This document shows, in pieces, positions 35,337-44,745 of a DNA stretch of 64,000 bases. Origin of the DNA: Bulleidia sp963661415 (GTDB lineage: Bacteria; Bacillota_I; Bacilli_A; Erysipelotrichales; Erysipelotrichaceae). The DNA lies in the NCBI GenBank assembly GCA_963661415.1, contig CAVLCI010000003.1:1-64000 (forward strand), in the 5' to 3' direction. The notes under the pieces are model-generated. The model made no database searches. It worked only from the letters and a program-made list of their open reading frames with translations, and was not told where the DNA came from. A program made the position numbers and the translations under genes. Position 1 is the first letter of the stretch; each line of letters begins with the position of its first letter.

Positions 35337-36515
35337 ATGAAAAGAAAGTCTGTTGAGTTAGCTACGTTAATCTTTGGGATAGCTTTTTTAGCAGCGATTT
35401 TTTTGTTTGATTGGAACAAAATTAATAGTTATACAATGTATAATTCAGAATCACTGCATTATGTAAAAGGAAGAGTTGTGCAAATCACAAGTGAAGTATT
35501 AGAACAAGATTCTGTAGATTCTTCTCTTTATTTAGGTGAACAAAAAATCATTGTTGAACTATTGGAAGGTGATCAAAAAGGACAACAAATATCGATTGAT
35601 AACTATCTTTCAAAAGTACATAACATTCGTGTAATAAATAATCAAAGAGTGATTATTTGTGCAGACACTCCTGAAAATGCAGAACCTTATTATACAGTCT
35701 TTAATTATGATAGATCGATATCACTTGGAATGTTGATATTCGTATTTGCCTTAGTTGTAATCATAATTGGAGGAAGGAAAGGAGTTAGAGCGCTATTAGG
35801 TGTTGCGTTTTCTTTGTTGACAGTCATTCTATTTTTAGCACAAGCAATTTATCATGGTTTTGATCCAATTGTAATCGGCTTTTTAACGATATTGATAACT
35901 AGTGGTGTTTCTTTGTTATTGTTAAATGGATTTAGTAAAAGAACAGCAGTTGGTTTATTATCAACGTTATTAGGTGTTTTGGTTACAGGAATCATTTTTG
36001 CGATATTTTCTGTGTTTTTGCATCTGTCAGGTTATAACAGTGAAGCGATTGAAAATTTATTTTTAGTAAGCTATGAAACAGGGTTATCTATACGACCTCT
36101 TCTATTAGTTGGTGTTTTGATATCTGCTTTGGGAGCAGTTATGGATGTAGCGGTATCGTTAGCCGCTGCTTTAGAAGAACTAGTTATTGTAAATCCATCG
36201 TTAAATCGAATCTCATTAGTGAAATCAGGTCTAAATATTGGAAAAGACATGATTGGAACAATGAGCAATACATTGATTCTTGCGTTTGCTGGAACAGCAT
36301 TAACGACAATGATTAGTTTGATGGCATATGGTTATCAGTTTCAACAATTATTATCATCTGATTATATCGCAATAGAATTGACACAAGGATTATGTGCAAC
36401 GATTGGGGTTGTATTAACAGTACCTATAGCTACTTTTACAGCTGCATTGTTATTGATTCATTCATCAAATGATGAGAAAGGTGAAAAAGCGAATGATGAA
36501 AAAGAAATTTACTAA
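35337..36515 (+). CDS. YibE/F-like membrane protein
   Basis: 392 aa. N-terminal helix, an extracytoplasmic domain (about 30-125), then about seven helices with the family motif GAVMDVAVSLAAALEEL and a following SGLNIGKDMIGTMSNTLILAF. Family function is not established. The start has GAGTGG-type rather than strong ribosome site. The end overlaps the next gene by 23 nt. Confidence 0.83.
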   Translation: MKRKSVELATLIFGIAFLAAIFLFDWNKINSYTMYNSESLHYVKGRVVQITSEVLEQDSVDSSLYLGEQKIIVELLEGDQKGQQISIDNYLSKVHNIRVINNQRVIICADTPENAEPYYTVFNYDRSISLGMLIFVFALVVIIIGGRKGVRALLGVAFSLLTVILFLAQAIYHGFDPIVIGFLTILITSGVSLLLLNGFSKRTAVGLLSTLLGVLVTGIIFAIFSVFLHLSGYNSEAIENLFLVSYETGLSIRPLLLVGVLISALGAVMDVAVSLAAALEELVIVNPSLNRISLVKSGLNIGKDMIGTMSNTLILAFAGTALTTMISLMAYGYQFQQLLSSDYIAIELTQGLCATIGVVLTVPIATFTAALLLIHSSNDEKGEKANDEKEIY

Positions 36516-38856
36516 AGTAGTTTCTTTGATGCTTGCAATGATGACAAGTATCACAACTGTTTCGACTGTATTTACAAACATTACGCCAATTGTTGCGGAA
36601 GATAATACAGTCATTAATGAACAAACAACATGGAATTATTTAGATGATGGAAGTGATCCATCAGTAGATTCTAAAGATCGAACAAGTTGGACTACATCTG
36701 ATTTAACAGGTTGGGAATCTGGTGTTGGCTCTTTTGGTGCATTAAAAGGTGAACTTCCTACTGCAGATACAATTCCTAGTGTTTTATTAAACCAATATAA
36801 GACAGATGATAAAACAGATGATATTGCATCTTATTTCTTCCGTACTGTTGTAAATGTTACTGATAAAACTTCTGTTAAAGCAATTTCAGGTACAGTTGTA
36901 TATAGTGATTCTGCAGCAGTTACTGTATATTTGAATGGAAAGAAGATTGCAGGTTTTAATGACAGTAATATTTCTTCTAATACACAATATGTCAGTGAAC
37001 AGTGCAGAGGTGCAGGTCCTGGCCCAATGCCAAAAGCAGCAAATGAAGGAAATCAATCACAAACAACTTCAATTAAAACTACAACAGATACTTTTTCTAT
37101 CTGGGAAAATGTAGAACAGTATTTAAATGATGGTGACAATATTGTTGCAGTAGAAGTGCATCAAAGTTGTCCAACAAATGATTCGATTTATTTCGCAATG
37201 CCATCTATGACATTTTCTACAGATACAAAAGGAAAAACAATTGATAATATTTCTTTATCTGTAGGTAGTGATGAAACACAAAGAAATTTCACTTGGTATA
37301 TGAACTATAACGTTGATAGTGAACTATTAATCGCTAAATCAAGTGAAGTAGTTGATGGTACAATGCCACAAAATAGTACATCTTATAAACCTTCCATTAA
37401 GAATGCTAATAAAACAGGGTATTATAGTTGCCAAACAACAGTAAAAGATTTGGAAAGTGATACAACATATGCTTATCAAATCGTAAGTGGTGAAACAAAG
37501 ACAGAAATTAAAACTTTTAAAACAGGTAGTGGAAGTGCATTCTCATTTGCATTTGCAGGTGACCCACAAATTGGTGCAAGTCGCAATGCTATTCAAGATG
37601 GAGAAGGTTGGGAAGAAACATTGAAATTGCTTTCTGAGAATGAACAATTGTCTGATGTAGAATTTCTATTATCTGCAGGTGATCAAGTAGAACAAGCAAC
37701 AAGTGAAGATCAATATGGTTATTATTTAAATCATGAAACGTTGTATGATTTACCAGTAGCGACAAATGTTGGTAACCATGATACAAGTTCTTCTTCATAT
37801 GATGATCATTTTAATGTACCTAATGAAAGTGCATATGGTAAAACGGCTGCGAGTGGGGATTATTACTTTGTTTATAATCATGTATTATTCATGGCATTGA
37901 ATAGTAATAATACTTCTACAGCAGAACATAAAGCTTTTATGGAAGAAGCAATTGCAGCAACAAAAGATCAAAACATTACATGGAAGATCGTTACATTCCA
38001 TCACTCTATCTATTCTGTAGCTAGTCATGCTTCAGATAATGATATTATTCAAAGACGTACACAATTATCTCCTGTATTTAAAGAACTTGACATTGATGTT
38101 GTACTCATGGGACATGACCATGTATATTGTCGTACATATATGATGGATGGAGAAACACCAATGACTGATGCATCAATCTATGATGATGAGAATTATTCTT
38201 CTATTACAGATCCAGAAGGTATCTTATACGTTACTGCAAACTCTGCATCTGGTTCAAAGTATTATGATATTAAATCAACTACAAGTTTTGAGTATGCAAG
38301 AGTTTTAAACCAAGAACATACAAAGAATATTTCTCGTGTTAGTATCTCTGATAATCAATTCACTATTACAACATATCGAACTGATGATATGAGTGTTGTA
38401 GATACATTTACAATCAATCATAAGAAATCCTATACTGTAACGGTTGATGAAGTTGAAAATGGTAGTGCTAGTGCTGATATCACAAGTTCAATTGCAGGTG
38501 AAACAATTACACTAACTGCTACAGCGAATGATGGTTATCAATTCAAAGGATGGGAAGTTATAACAGGAAACATCACAATTGAAAATAATCAATTTGAGAT
38601 GCCAGAAGAAGACGTTGAAGTAAAACCAATCTTCGAAAAGATTGAAGAAGAGAAAAAAGAAGATAAGAAAGAAGAAAAGAAAGATGATTCTTCTGACAAG
38701 AAAGATGATTCTTCTAGTAAGAAGGAAGATAGTTCAAACAAACAATCAACACAACCAAATACAAGTGATTCATCGAATGTATTAGGTTTATCGATTATAT
38801 TTGGAATATCTTGTGTTGGAATTGCACTCTTTACATTTCTTAGAAAGAAAGCATAA
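36493..38856 (+). CDS. Surface metallophosphatase (purple acid phosphatase-like) with InlB-type repeat and sorting signal
   Basis: 787 aa secreted phosphoesterase. Signal peptide 1-about 37; a region with purple acid phosphatase N-terminal (Ig-like) character to about 350; metal motifs GDPQIG (356-361), GDQVE (396-400), GNHD (427-430), HHS (503-505), GHDH (540-543). Then a repeat of InlB B-type (about 645-715; YQFKGWEV), a Lys/Asp/Ser-rich spacer, and a C-terminal anchor: QPNTSD (754-759), hydrophobic helix, RKKA. The motif is not canonical LPxTG. Start 36493 follows AAAGGTGA. Confidence 0.8.
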   Translation: MMKKKFTKVVSLMLAMMTSITTVSTVFTNITPIVAEDNTVINEQTTWNYLDDGSDPSVDSKDRTSWTTSDLTGWESGVGSFGALKGELPTADTIPSVLLNQYKTDDKTDDIASYFFRTVVNVTDKTSVKAISGTVVYSDSAAVTVYLNGKKIAGFNDSNISSNTQYVSEQCRGAGPGPMPKAANEGNQSQTTSIKTTTDTFSIWENVEQYLNDGDNIVAVEVHQSCPTNDSIYFAMPSMTFSTDTKGKTIDNISLSVGSDETQRNFTWYMNYNVDSELLIAKSSEVVDGTMPQNSTSYKPSIKNANKTGYYSCQTTVKDLESDTTYAYQIVSGETKTEIKTFKTGSGSAFSFAFAGDPQIGASRNAIQDGEGWEETLKLLSENEQLSDVEFLLSAGDQVEQATSEDQYGYYLNHETLYDLPVATNVGNHDTSSSSYDDHFNVPNESAYGKTAASGDYYFVYNHVLFMALNSNNTSTAEHKAFMEEAIAATKDQNITWKIVTFHHSIYSVASHASDNDIIQRRTQLSPVFKELDIDVVLMGHDHVYCRTYMMDGETPMTDASIYDDENYSSITDPEGILYVTANSASGSKYYDIKSTTSFEYARVLNQEHTKNISRVSISDNQFTITTYRTDDMSVVDTFTINHKKSYTVTVDEVENGSASADITSSIAGETITLTATANDGYQFKGWEVITGNITIENNQFEMPEEDVEVKPIFEKIEEEKKEDKKEEKKDDSSDKKDDSSSKKEDSSNKQSTQPNTSDSSNVLGLSIIFGISCVGIALFTFLRKKA

Positions 38857-38863
38857 AAGAAAA

Positions 38864-38898
38864 AGTAGCTCAAAATAATAAATTGAGCTGCTTTTTTT
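38864..38898. terminator. Bidirectional terminator, surface phosphatase / second MATE
   Basis: 10-bp stem with a G-U pair (AGTAGCTCAA with TTGAGCTGCT) between convergent genes, T run on the plus strand and A run on the other side. Confidence 0.8.
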
Positions 38899-40228
38899 AG
38901 ATAAGTTGAAATTGTTTCCACTTTTGACTTTTAATACGAATAATAAATAGAACAGCACGTGTACACCAATCCATACACATTGCAAGTGCGATTCCAATCA
39001 CTCCAAGTTGGAATAAATACGCAAGAATATAAGAGAATACTAAGCGAACACAAATTGTTGCGAATATTGTAACGTACATCGTATATTTCACATCACCTGT
39101 CGCTCTTAATCCACTGCCAATACAGTTAAATGGAGAAACAAAAGCACAGAATAGATTATGAATCAAAACCAATATGAATGTTAATGATTTTGCTTCTTGT
39201 GAAATGCCAGTAAATGTTAGTAGTATTGGTGTGGCCGCAAGTGTAATTGCACACCAAACAGTGGAAATACCCATTGTGATCTTTGTGAGAAGGGAGAAAT
39301 AATATTCTGCTTCATCGATCTTTTTCGCACCCATTGTTTGTCCAATGACCGTAATATAAACTGGATTCATAACTTGACCAGCTAAAGCTGCGAGCGACCA
39401 AATAGATTGTGCGACACCATTAGCTGCAATTTGATATGTTCCAAATAATGCAACGATAGAAGATAAGGCAACTTTTACAATTTGGAAAATTGCGCCTTCT
39501 AATGAATTTGGAATCGCAATATACATGATGTGTTTAATAAGAGTTCCATCTAATGTGAAAATATCTTTTCGTTGATAGTGCACTTGATTTTCTTTTTTAG
39601 AACATAACCATGTAATGACAGTTGCAGAGAATACATAGGATATAAATGTAGGCCAAGCAACCCCAGCAACACCACCTTTTAAAATAAATACACCAATATA
39701 GTTTCCAATAACGTTGATCAAATTAGATATAAGAGAAATGTACATTGTGACTTTTGTTTTTCCAATGGAACGAAAAGATGATGCGCCTGCATTATAGATT
39801 GCTAGAGCAGGGTAGGATAATGCCGTAATTGTTAGATATGTTATACATGCATTCATGACGGATGCATCTACTTTTCCAAATATAAGCGATAACATTTGTT
39901 TTTTGAAAAGAACAACCAATAACAAAATCCCAATAGAGACAAGCGTAGAGAATGTTAATAATTGTGAAGCAGCTTTGTTTGCATTGTTTGAATCTTTTTT
40001 TCCTAGGTATTGGGAAATGATAACAGCTCCGCCTGAAGCAAGTGCTGTAAAAATATAGATGAATATCGTATTAAAGTTATTGACTAAAGACACACCTGAT
40101 ACAGCGTCTTCTCCAGCATGTGAAACCATAAATGTGTCTGCCATTCCTACAATTAGAATCAATAATTGTTCAAATAAGAGTGGAACAATCATCTTTCTTA
40201 AATCTGTTTTTGAAAACATACGATTCAT
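38897..40228 (-). CDS. MATE family efflux transporter (second)
   Basis: 443 aa, about 12 helices; VPLLFEQLLILIVGMADTFM is the N-terminal MATE pattern. Not a close duplicate of the first MATE by eye. AGGAGG precedes the ATG. The first 16 nt of the gene are repeated, inverted, 33 nt upstream (see the inverted repeat), an arrangement not seen at the other MATE genes here. Confidence 0.88.
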   Translation of the reverse strand: MNRMFSKTDLRKMIVPLLFEQLLILIVGMADTFMVSHAGEDAVSGVSLVNNFNTIFIYIFTALASGGAVIISQYLGKKDSNNANKAASQLLTFSTLVSIGILLLVVLFKKQMLSLIFGKVDASVMNACITYLTITALSYPALAIYNAGASSFRSIGKTKVTMYISLISNLINVIGNYIGVFILKGGVAGVAWPTFISYVFSATVITWLCSKKENQVHYQRKDIFTLDGTLIKHIMYIAIPNSLEGAIFQIVKVALSSIVALFGTYQIAANGVAQSIWSLAALAGQVMNPVYITVIGQTMGAKKIDEAEYYFSLLTKITMGISTVWCAITLAATPILLTFTGISQEAKSLTFILVLIHNLFCAFVSPFNCIGSGLRATGDVKYTMYVTIFATICVRLVFSYILAYLFQLGVIGIALAMCMDWCTRAVLFIIRIKSQKWKQFQLI

Positions 40229-40277
40229 AAGTACCTCCTATTTTTTCTATATAAAAGGTAAATGAATCGTATGTTTT
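40213..40277. repeat. 16-bp perfect inverted repeat around the second MATE start
   Basis: AAAACATACGATTCAT (40213-40228) and ATGAATCGTATGTTTT (40262-40277), 33-nt spacer. The left arm holds the start codon; the ribosome site AGGAGG and a TATATA lie in the spacer. If transcribed through, it forms a hairpin with the start codon in the stem; otherwise a DNA operator or an invertible segment. Confidence 0.85.
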
Positions 40278-40318
40278 GAACAATTTGATTATTGAATGAC
40301 TATCATTTGTTTTTCTAA

Positions 40319-41047
40319 TCAAACATGAAGTTTGGAAAAAATATTCTTGAATTCATCATGAATCACAAGATCTGCAGAATTGTCATATGGTGTTTGATCA
40401 CGATTGATCAATACAAGATTCTTTCCATAAAAATAACGTAATAATCCTGCAGCTGGATAAACAACTAAACTTGTACCTAATACAATTAAAGTATCTGCGG
40501 ATTGCATTGCGGCAATCGCTCCAGATAGCACGGATTCACTTAAACCTTCTTCATATAAAACAACATCTGGTTTAATGATTCCTCCACACGCACATCTAGG
40601 AACACCATCACTTTTTTGAACATATTCAACGGGATAGTAATGATTACATTTTTCGCAATAGTTTCTTAAGACAGAACCATGGATTTCATAAACTCTTTTA
40701 CTGCCTGCAGCTTGATGTAAACCATCAATGTTTTGTGTGACAACACCTAAGCTTTTTCCTTTCTTTTCGCATTCTGCAATAAATTTATGAACAGTATTTG
40801 GTTTTGCGTCTAGATATAACATCTTATCTTTGTAGAAACGGAAAAATTCTTCTGGATTTTCTTCAAAGTAATGATGAGAAATGATTTCTTCTGGTGGTAA
40901 TGCATATTTTTGATGATATAGACCATCTTGACTTCTAAAGTCAGGAATTCCACTATCTGTAGATACACCTGCACCTGTAAAAAATACAATGTGTTTAGAT
41001 GTATCAATGATTTCTTGTAGTTGTTGTAGTTTATTTGTTTGTGTCAT
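40319..41047 (-). CDS. cobB: Sir2-family NAD-dependent protein deacylase
   Basis: 242 aa. GAGVSTDSGIPDFRS near residue 25-40, TQNIDGLH, catalytic His in YEIHGS, and a four-Cys zinc site (CEKC and CAC-type pairs about 22 residues apart). Removes acyl groups from lysine using NAD. ATG 41047 follows GGAG; it overlaps the WYL gene end by about 17 nt, so the two form an operon. Confidence 0.9.
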   Translation of the reverse strand: MTQTNKLQQLQEIIDTSKHIVFFTGAGVSTDSGIPDFRSQDGLYHQKYALPPEEIISHHYFEENPEEFFRFYKDKMLYLDAKPNTVHKFIAECEKKGKSLGVVTQNIDGLHQAAGSKRVYEIHGSVLRNYCEKCNHYYPVEYVQKSDGVPRCACGGIIKPDVVLYEEGLSESVLSGAIAAMQSADTLIVLGTSLVVYPAAGLLRYFYGKNLVLINRDQTPYDNSADLVIHDEFKNIFSKLHV

Positions 41048-42026
41048 ATTCTTCTCCTTCATATGTTTCTTTTAAATGATTTGCGATCGTTAGCATTTCA
41101 TCAATGAGACTTTGTGGTCCAAGTATTTTGATTTGTTGATAATATAAGATCAACCAACTTTTTAATGTTGGTGTAATTGTTGTTTTGATACTGATGATTT
41201 TTTTCTCTTCTGTCGATCCTTTTTGAAGGAGTAGATTTTGATCACCAAATTCTTCTAATACTTTATTTTCAATTTTAGAATCGATTTGTAATGTGATTGT
41301 TGAAGCATTTCCATGATACATGTTCATATTAGTACGCATATAATCTTCAATGGAAAATTGTACAGGTTTATCTTTTTCATCTGTAATATGTAATTGATCC
41401 ATTTTATCTAATCGATAATTTGTGAAGGATTGATGATTATGATCATAAAATACACAATAATATTTAGCGTTATTACTAACGATTGCATAGGGGGTTAAAT
41501 GATAGATTTTTTGGTTTTTACGGTAAGTTCTTTTTTTATTTAAGGTGAGATCATAATATTGAAATTCAACAAATAAACAAGAAGAAATTGCTGGTAATAG
41601 AATTTCTATGTTCTTTAGAAAATCATCATTATCAGTTTTTGATGGTGAAATATAACATTCGGGTAATAGTTTTCTTTGATGAATGCTTAAAGTAGATTTG
41701 ATTTTTTGAATCAATTCTTCACTTTTATTTTGTGAAAAAGCAGGGGATGAAGAAATGTGTTCAATTAATACTAATGCTTCACTATTCGTTAATGAATGGT
41801 CTAAATAATATGCATGTCCTTTGCCTTGACGGACATGTTGGATGTTTAGGCCAATTTCCATCAGAGCTTCCATACATTTATAAACCATTCTACGTTGTGA
41901 AGGAATGCCTTGAACTTGCAATTCTGCTAGGATTTCTGGTGTAGAGATTGGATGATTTACATCTGTTTGTTCTGATAATAGTTTATATAAAGCGATAATT
42001 GTTTCGTATTTTTTAGCGTTTTCCAT
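41031..42026 (-). CDS. WYL-domain transcriptional regulator
   Basis: 331 aa. N-terminal winged helix (about 20-75; IPSQRRMVYKCMEALMEIG) and a WYL domain in the middle (LFVEFQYYDLTLNKKRTY... YAIVSNNAKYYCVFYDHN), then a C-terminal extension with a WCx-like segment. Such proteins sense nucleic acid or small ligands. It diverges from the 42116 gene; a symmetric site spans both promoters, so autoregulation is likely. Confidence 0.82.
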   Translation of the reverse strand: MENAKKYETIIALYKLLSEQTDVNHPISTPEILAELQVQGIPSQRRMVYKCMEALMEIGLNIQHVRQGKGHAYYLDHSLTNSEALVLIEHISSSPAFSQNKSEELIQKIKSTLSIHQRKLLPECYISPSKTDNDDFLKNIEILLPAISSCLFVEFQYYDLTLNKKRTYRKNQKIYHLTPYAIVSNNAKYYCVFYDHNHQSFTNYRLDKMDQLHITDEKDKPVQFSIEDYMRTNMNMYHGNASTITLQIDSKIENKVLEEFGDQNLLLQKGSTEEKKIISIKTTITPTLKSWLILYYQQIKILGPQSLIDEMLTIANHLKETYEGEEYDTNK

Positions 42027-42048
42027 ATTTTTTCTCTTTTTTATTTAT

Positions 42049-42066
42049 TGTACCTTTTTAGGTACA
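42049..42066. promoter_or_regulatory. Probable WYL-regulator operator (TGTACC-N6-GGTACA)
   Basis: TGTACC (42049-42054) and GGTACA (42061-42066). On the minus strand it overlaps a TACAAT -10 of the regulator; on the plus strand it covers the -35 zone of the 42116 gene (TAAAAT at 42087-42092). Confidence 0.6.
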
Positions 42067-42115
42067 GTAAAACTAGTGTAGGAAGATAAAATAGTTGCAT
42101 CGGAGGAAAACTATT

Positions 42116-42625
42116 ATGAAAAAAAGAGATGCATTTTTATTAAATCATACATTTGTAATTGCAGGATTTGTATGTAGTTTAAATGAAAGAGAAAAGTTAG
42201 GAATGGTATTAGGCATGATTGCAATTCTTTTTTCTCAATATTCTTTAAGTCAACATGTATTAAAAAAAGATTGGATCAAGATTGCGATATTATCTTTTAT
42301 AGAACTTCTTTTTAGTGAAATGAGTCGTTTAACATATTTTTATCCTTCTATCTATTTTTTATCCTTAGCTTCTTTAATTGTTGCGTTTACTTGGAATCAT
42401 GCAGGTTATAAAGCGAAGGCATATGGAATGAAATGGATGCGTATTGTAGGGGTTGTATTTTTAATGAGTTCATTGGTCGCGCCATATCAAAAGTTTGGAA
42501 TGATCAATACACTCTATATTGTTCTTGCGATATTTTTACCAAGTAATGTTTTATATTTCGCAAAACAGTGTTCTTATAATCATCTATTCAAGAATAGAAA
42601 AGTGAATGTGACTGTTGTAGAATAA
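42116..42625 (+). CDS. Hypothetical membrane protein
   Basis: 169 aa, about five hydrophobic helices; no family recognised. Begins MKKRDAF and has a short cytoplasmic tail. CGGAGG ribosome site. It is divergent from the WYL regulator and 5 nt before the CDF exporter, so it could be a regulated accessory of that exporter, but there is no direct evidence. Confidence 0.65.
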   Translation: MKKRDAFLLNHTFVIAGFVCSLNEREKLGMVLGMIAILFSQYSLSQHVLKKDWIKIAILSFIELLFSEMSRLTYFYPSIYFLSLASLIVAFTWNHAGYKAKAYGMKWMRIVGVVFLMSSLVAPYQKFGMINTLYIVLAIFLPSNVLYFAKQCSYNHLFKNRKVNVTVVE

Positions 42626-42630
42626 TAAAC

Positions 42631-43824
42631 ATGACAGATTGGCTAGTACGTACATTTGTTCATGACTATGAGAATATTCATGATGATAAAGTAAGATTTG
42701 CATATGGGTTCATGACAACAATCGTTGGAATCATTTGTAATGTATTCTTATGTGTAATCAAAGTGGTATCTGGAATGATGATTCATTCTGTAAGTATCAT
42801 TTCAGATGGATTTAATAACTTATCAGATAGCTTGACATGTTTCATTACATTAGTTGGATATAAGGTCGCAAATAAACCAGCGGATGAAGAACATCCTTAT
42901 GGACATGGAAGAATGGAATATTTGGTTTCTTTTATTTCTTGTATCATTATTTTTGTTGTGATATTTGAATTGTTTAAAGAAAGCGTAATGAAGATCATTC
43001 ATCCAAATATCATTGTATTTAATAATGTTTTGTTTATGTTACTTTTATCTTCTATCTTAGTGAAGATATGGATGTCTTCTTTTAATCTGAAACTTGGAGA
43101 ACGATTAAATAATTTGGCTATGAAAACAGCAGCACAAGATGCGAAAAATGATGTATTCACAACATTGTTATCTATTGTTGCGATGGTGTTATCTTGTGCG
43201 TATCCAAATATTCCATTTGATGGAATTGCTGGGGTATTATTATCTATTTTCTTATTTTATTCTGCATATGGTATGGCAAAGGAAATTACTGGCGCAATCT
43301 TAGGAAATCCAATTGAAGCAAGTGTTGCCAAAGAAATTGAAGAAGAATTATTAAGTCATCCTGATATCAAAGGAGTTCATGATTTAATGATTCACGATTA
43401 TGGACCAAACACACATTATGGAAGTGCACATTGTGAGATGGATTCTGATATGGATTTTATGAAAGCACATGAAATCGTAGATGAAGCAGAAAGAAATATA
43501 TTAAAAAAATATCATGTACAAATGGCATTGCATATGGATCCATTAGAGAAAGATACACCACGTTCTCTAGCATGTAAGAAAATCATTATCGATACTTTAA
43601 AAGAGATGGATGAAGATTGTAGTATGCATGACTTAAGAATTGTTCCTGGAAAAGAACATTTGAATTTGTTCTTTGATGTTGTTGTACCTTTTTCTTGTTC
43701 CTATACGAAAGAACAAATAACAGAAGCAATCAATCAAGCGTTTGAAGATGAATCTTATCAAGCGCATATTCATATAACCTTTGAACATGGATTTATTGCG
43801 AAAGGAAATAAAGAAGATGAGTAA
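42631..43824 (+). CDS. Cation diffusion facilitator (CDF) metal exporter
   Basis: 397 aa. Six helices with SDGFNNLSDS (Asp ligand) in helix 2 and HPYGHGRME before helix 3, then a cytoplasmic domain that is longer than usual (about 100 extra residues after the normal end), perhaps a second ferredoxin-like unit. Likely exports Zn, Fe or Mn. No Shine-Dalgarno; TAGAAT ends 7 nt before the ATG, so a leaderless internal start is possible. Confidence 0.87.
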   Translation: MTDWLVRTFVHDYENIHDDKVRFAYGFMTTIVGIICNVFLCVIKVVSGMMIHSVSIISDGFNNLSDSLTCFITLVGYKVANKPADEEHPYGHGRMEYLVSFISCIIIFVVIFELFKESVMKIIHPNIIVFNNVLFMLLLSSILVKIWMSSFNLKLGERLNNLAMKTAAQDAKNDVFTTLLSIVAMVLSCAYPNIPFDGIAGVLLSIFLFYSAYGMAKEITGAILGNPIEASVAKEIEEELLSHPDIKGVHDLMIHDYGPNTHYGSAHCEMDSDMDFMKAHEIVDEAERNILKKYHVQMALHMDPLEKDTPRSLACKKIIIDTLKEMDEDCSMHDLRIVPGKEHLNLFFDVVVPFSCSYTKEQITEAINQAFEDESYQAHIHITFEHGFIAKGNKEDE

Positions 43825-44695
43825 ATTGAAATCAAATTTATTATTAGCTTTGGCGGCTTTTATTTGGGGCATAGCCTTTGTAGCACAAAGTGTCAGTATG
43901 GATCATATTGGTCCATGGACTTTTACTTGTATTCGTAATTTTATCGCAGCAGCGACTTTATATATATTGATGCCACTTTTAAATAAGATGACAGGAAGCG
44001 AAGATAAATCTACAAATAAAAAAGAAATATGGATTGGTGGTATTTGTTGTGGGATTGCATTAGCAGTTGCGTCCATGTTTCAACAAACAGGTATTATTTA
44101 TACAACAGTAGGAAAAGCTGGTTTTTTAACAGCACTTTATACAGTAATCGTTCCGATTCTTTCGTTATTTTTAGGAAAAAAATCAAAATGGAATGTGTAT
44201 GTTGCGGTAGGAATATCTATTATTGGTATGTATTACCTTTGTATGAATGAAGATTTTTCAATTGCGTATGGGGATGTGTTGGTGTTGATTTGTGCGTTGA
44301 TGTTTGCGTTTCATATTATGATCGTTGATCATTTTGTACAGAAAATAGATGGTATCAAGTTAAGTTGCATTCAATTTTTAACTTCTGGATTATTTTGTTT
44401 GATTCCAATGTTGGTATTTGAAAAACCTGATTTAACGAATATCTTTGCGGCTGCAGTTCCTATTTTATACGCTGGTATTTTATCGAGTGGAGCAGGATAT
44501 ACATTACAAATCGTAGGACAAAAGGGTGCTGATCCTTCGATTGCGGGAATGATCTTATCATTAGAATCTGTATTTGCGGCACTTGCAGGAACACTTTTAT
44601 TACATGAAGTCTTAAGTCTTAGAGAATTGTTTGGCTGTATTCTTGTGTTTATGGCTATTATTTTTTCTCAAATACAATTTCAAAAGAAACATTAA
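43817..44695 (+). CDS. EamA/DMT superfamily transporter
   Basis: 292 aa, ten helices in two EamA repeats (SNLLLALAAFIWGIAFVAQ opens the first; VLICALMFAFHIMIVDHF the second). Substrate unknown. ATG 43817 with AAAGGAA upstream overlaps the CDF end by 8 nt. Confidence 0.83.
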   Translation: MSKLKSNLLLALAAFIWGIAFVAQSVSMDHIGPWTFTCIRNFIAAATLYILMPLLNKMTGSEDKSTNKKEIWIGGICCGIALAVASMFQQTGIIYTTVGKAGFLTALYTVIVPILSLFLGKKSKWNVYVAVGISIIGMYYLCMNEDFSIAYGDVLVLICALMFAFHIMIVDHFVQKIDGIKLSCIQFLTSGLFCLIPMLVFEKPDLTNIFAAAVPILYAGILSSGAGYTLQIVGQKGADPSIAGMILSLESVFAALAGTLLLHEVLSLRELFGCILVFMAIIFSQIQFQKKH

Positions 44696-44697
44696 AA

Positions 44698-44742
44698 AAA
44701 GAGGTTTATTCACACTGTATAAATGTGTGAATAAACCTCTTT
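44698..44742. terminator. 18-bp bidirectional terminator between EamA and htpG
   Basis: Perfect stem: left arm 44698-44715 (begins AAAGAGG) and right arm 44725-44742 (ends CCTCTTT), 9-nt loop, A/T flanks on both sides. Confidence 0.9.
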
Positions 44743-44745
44743 TCG

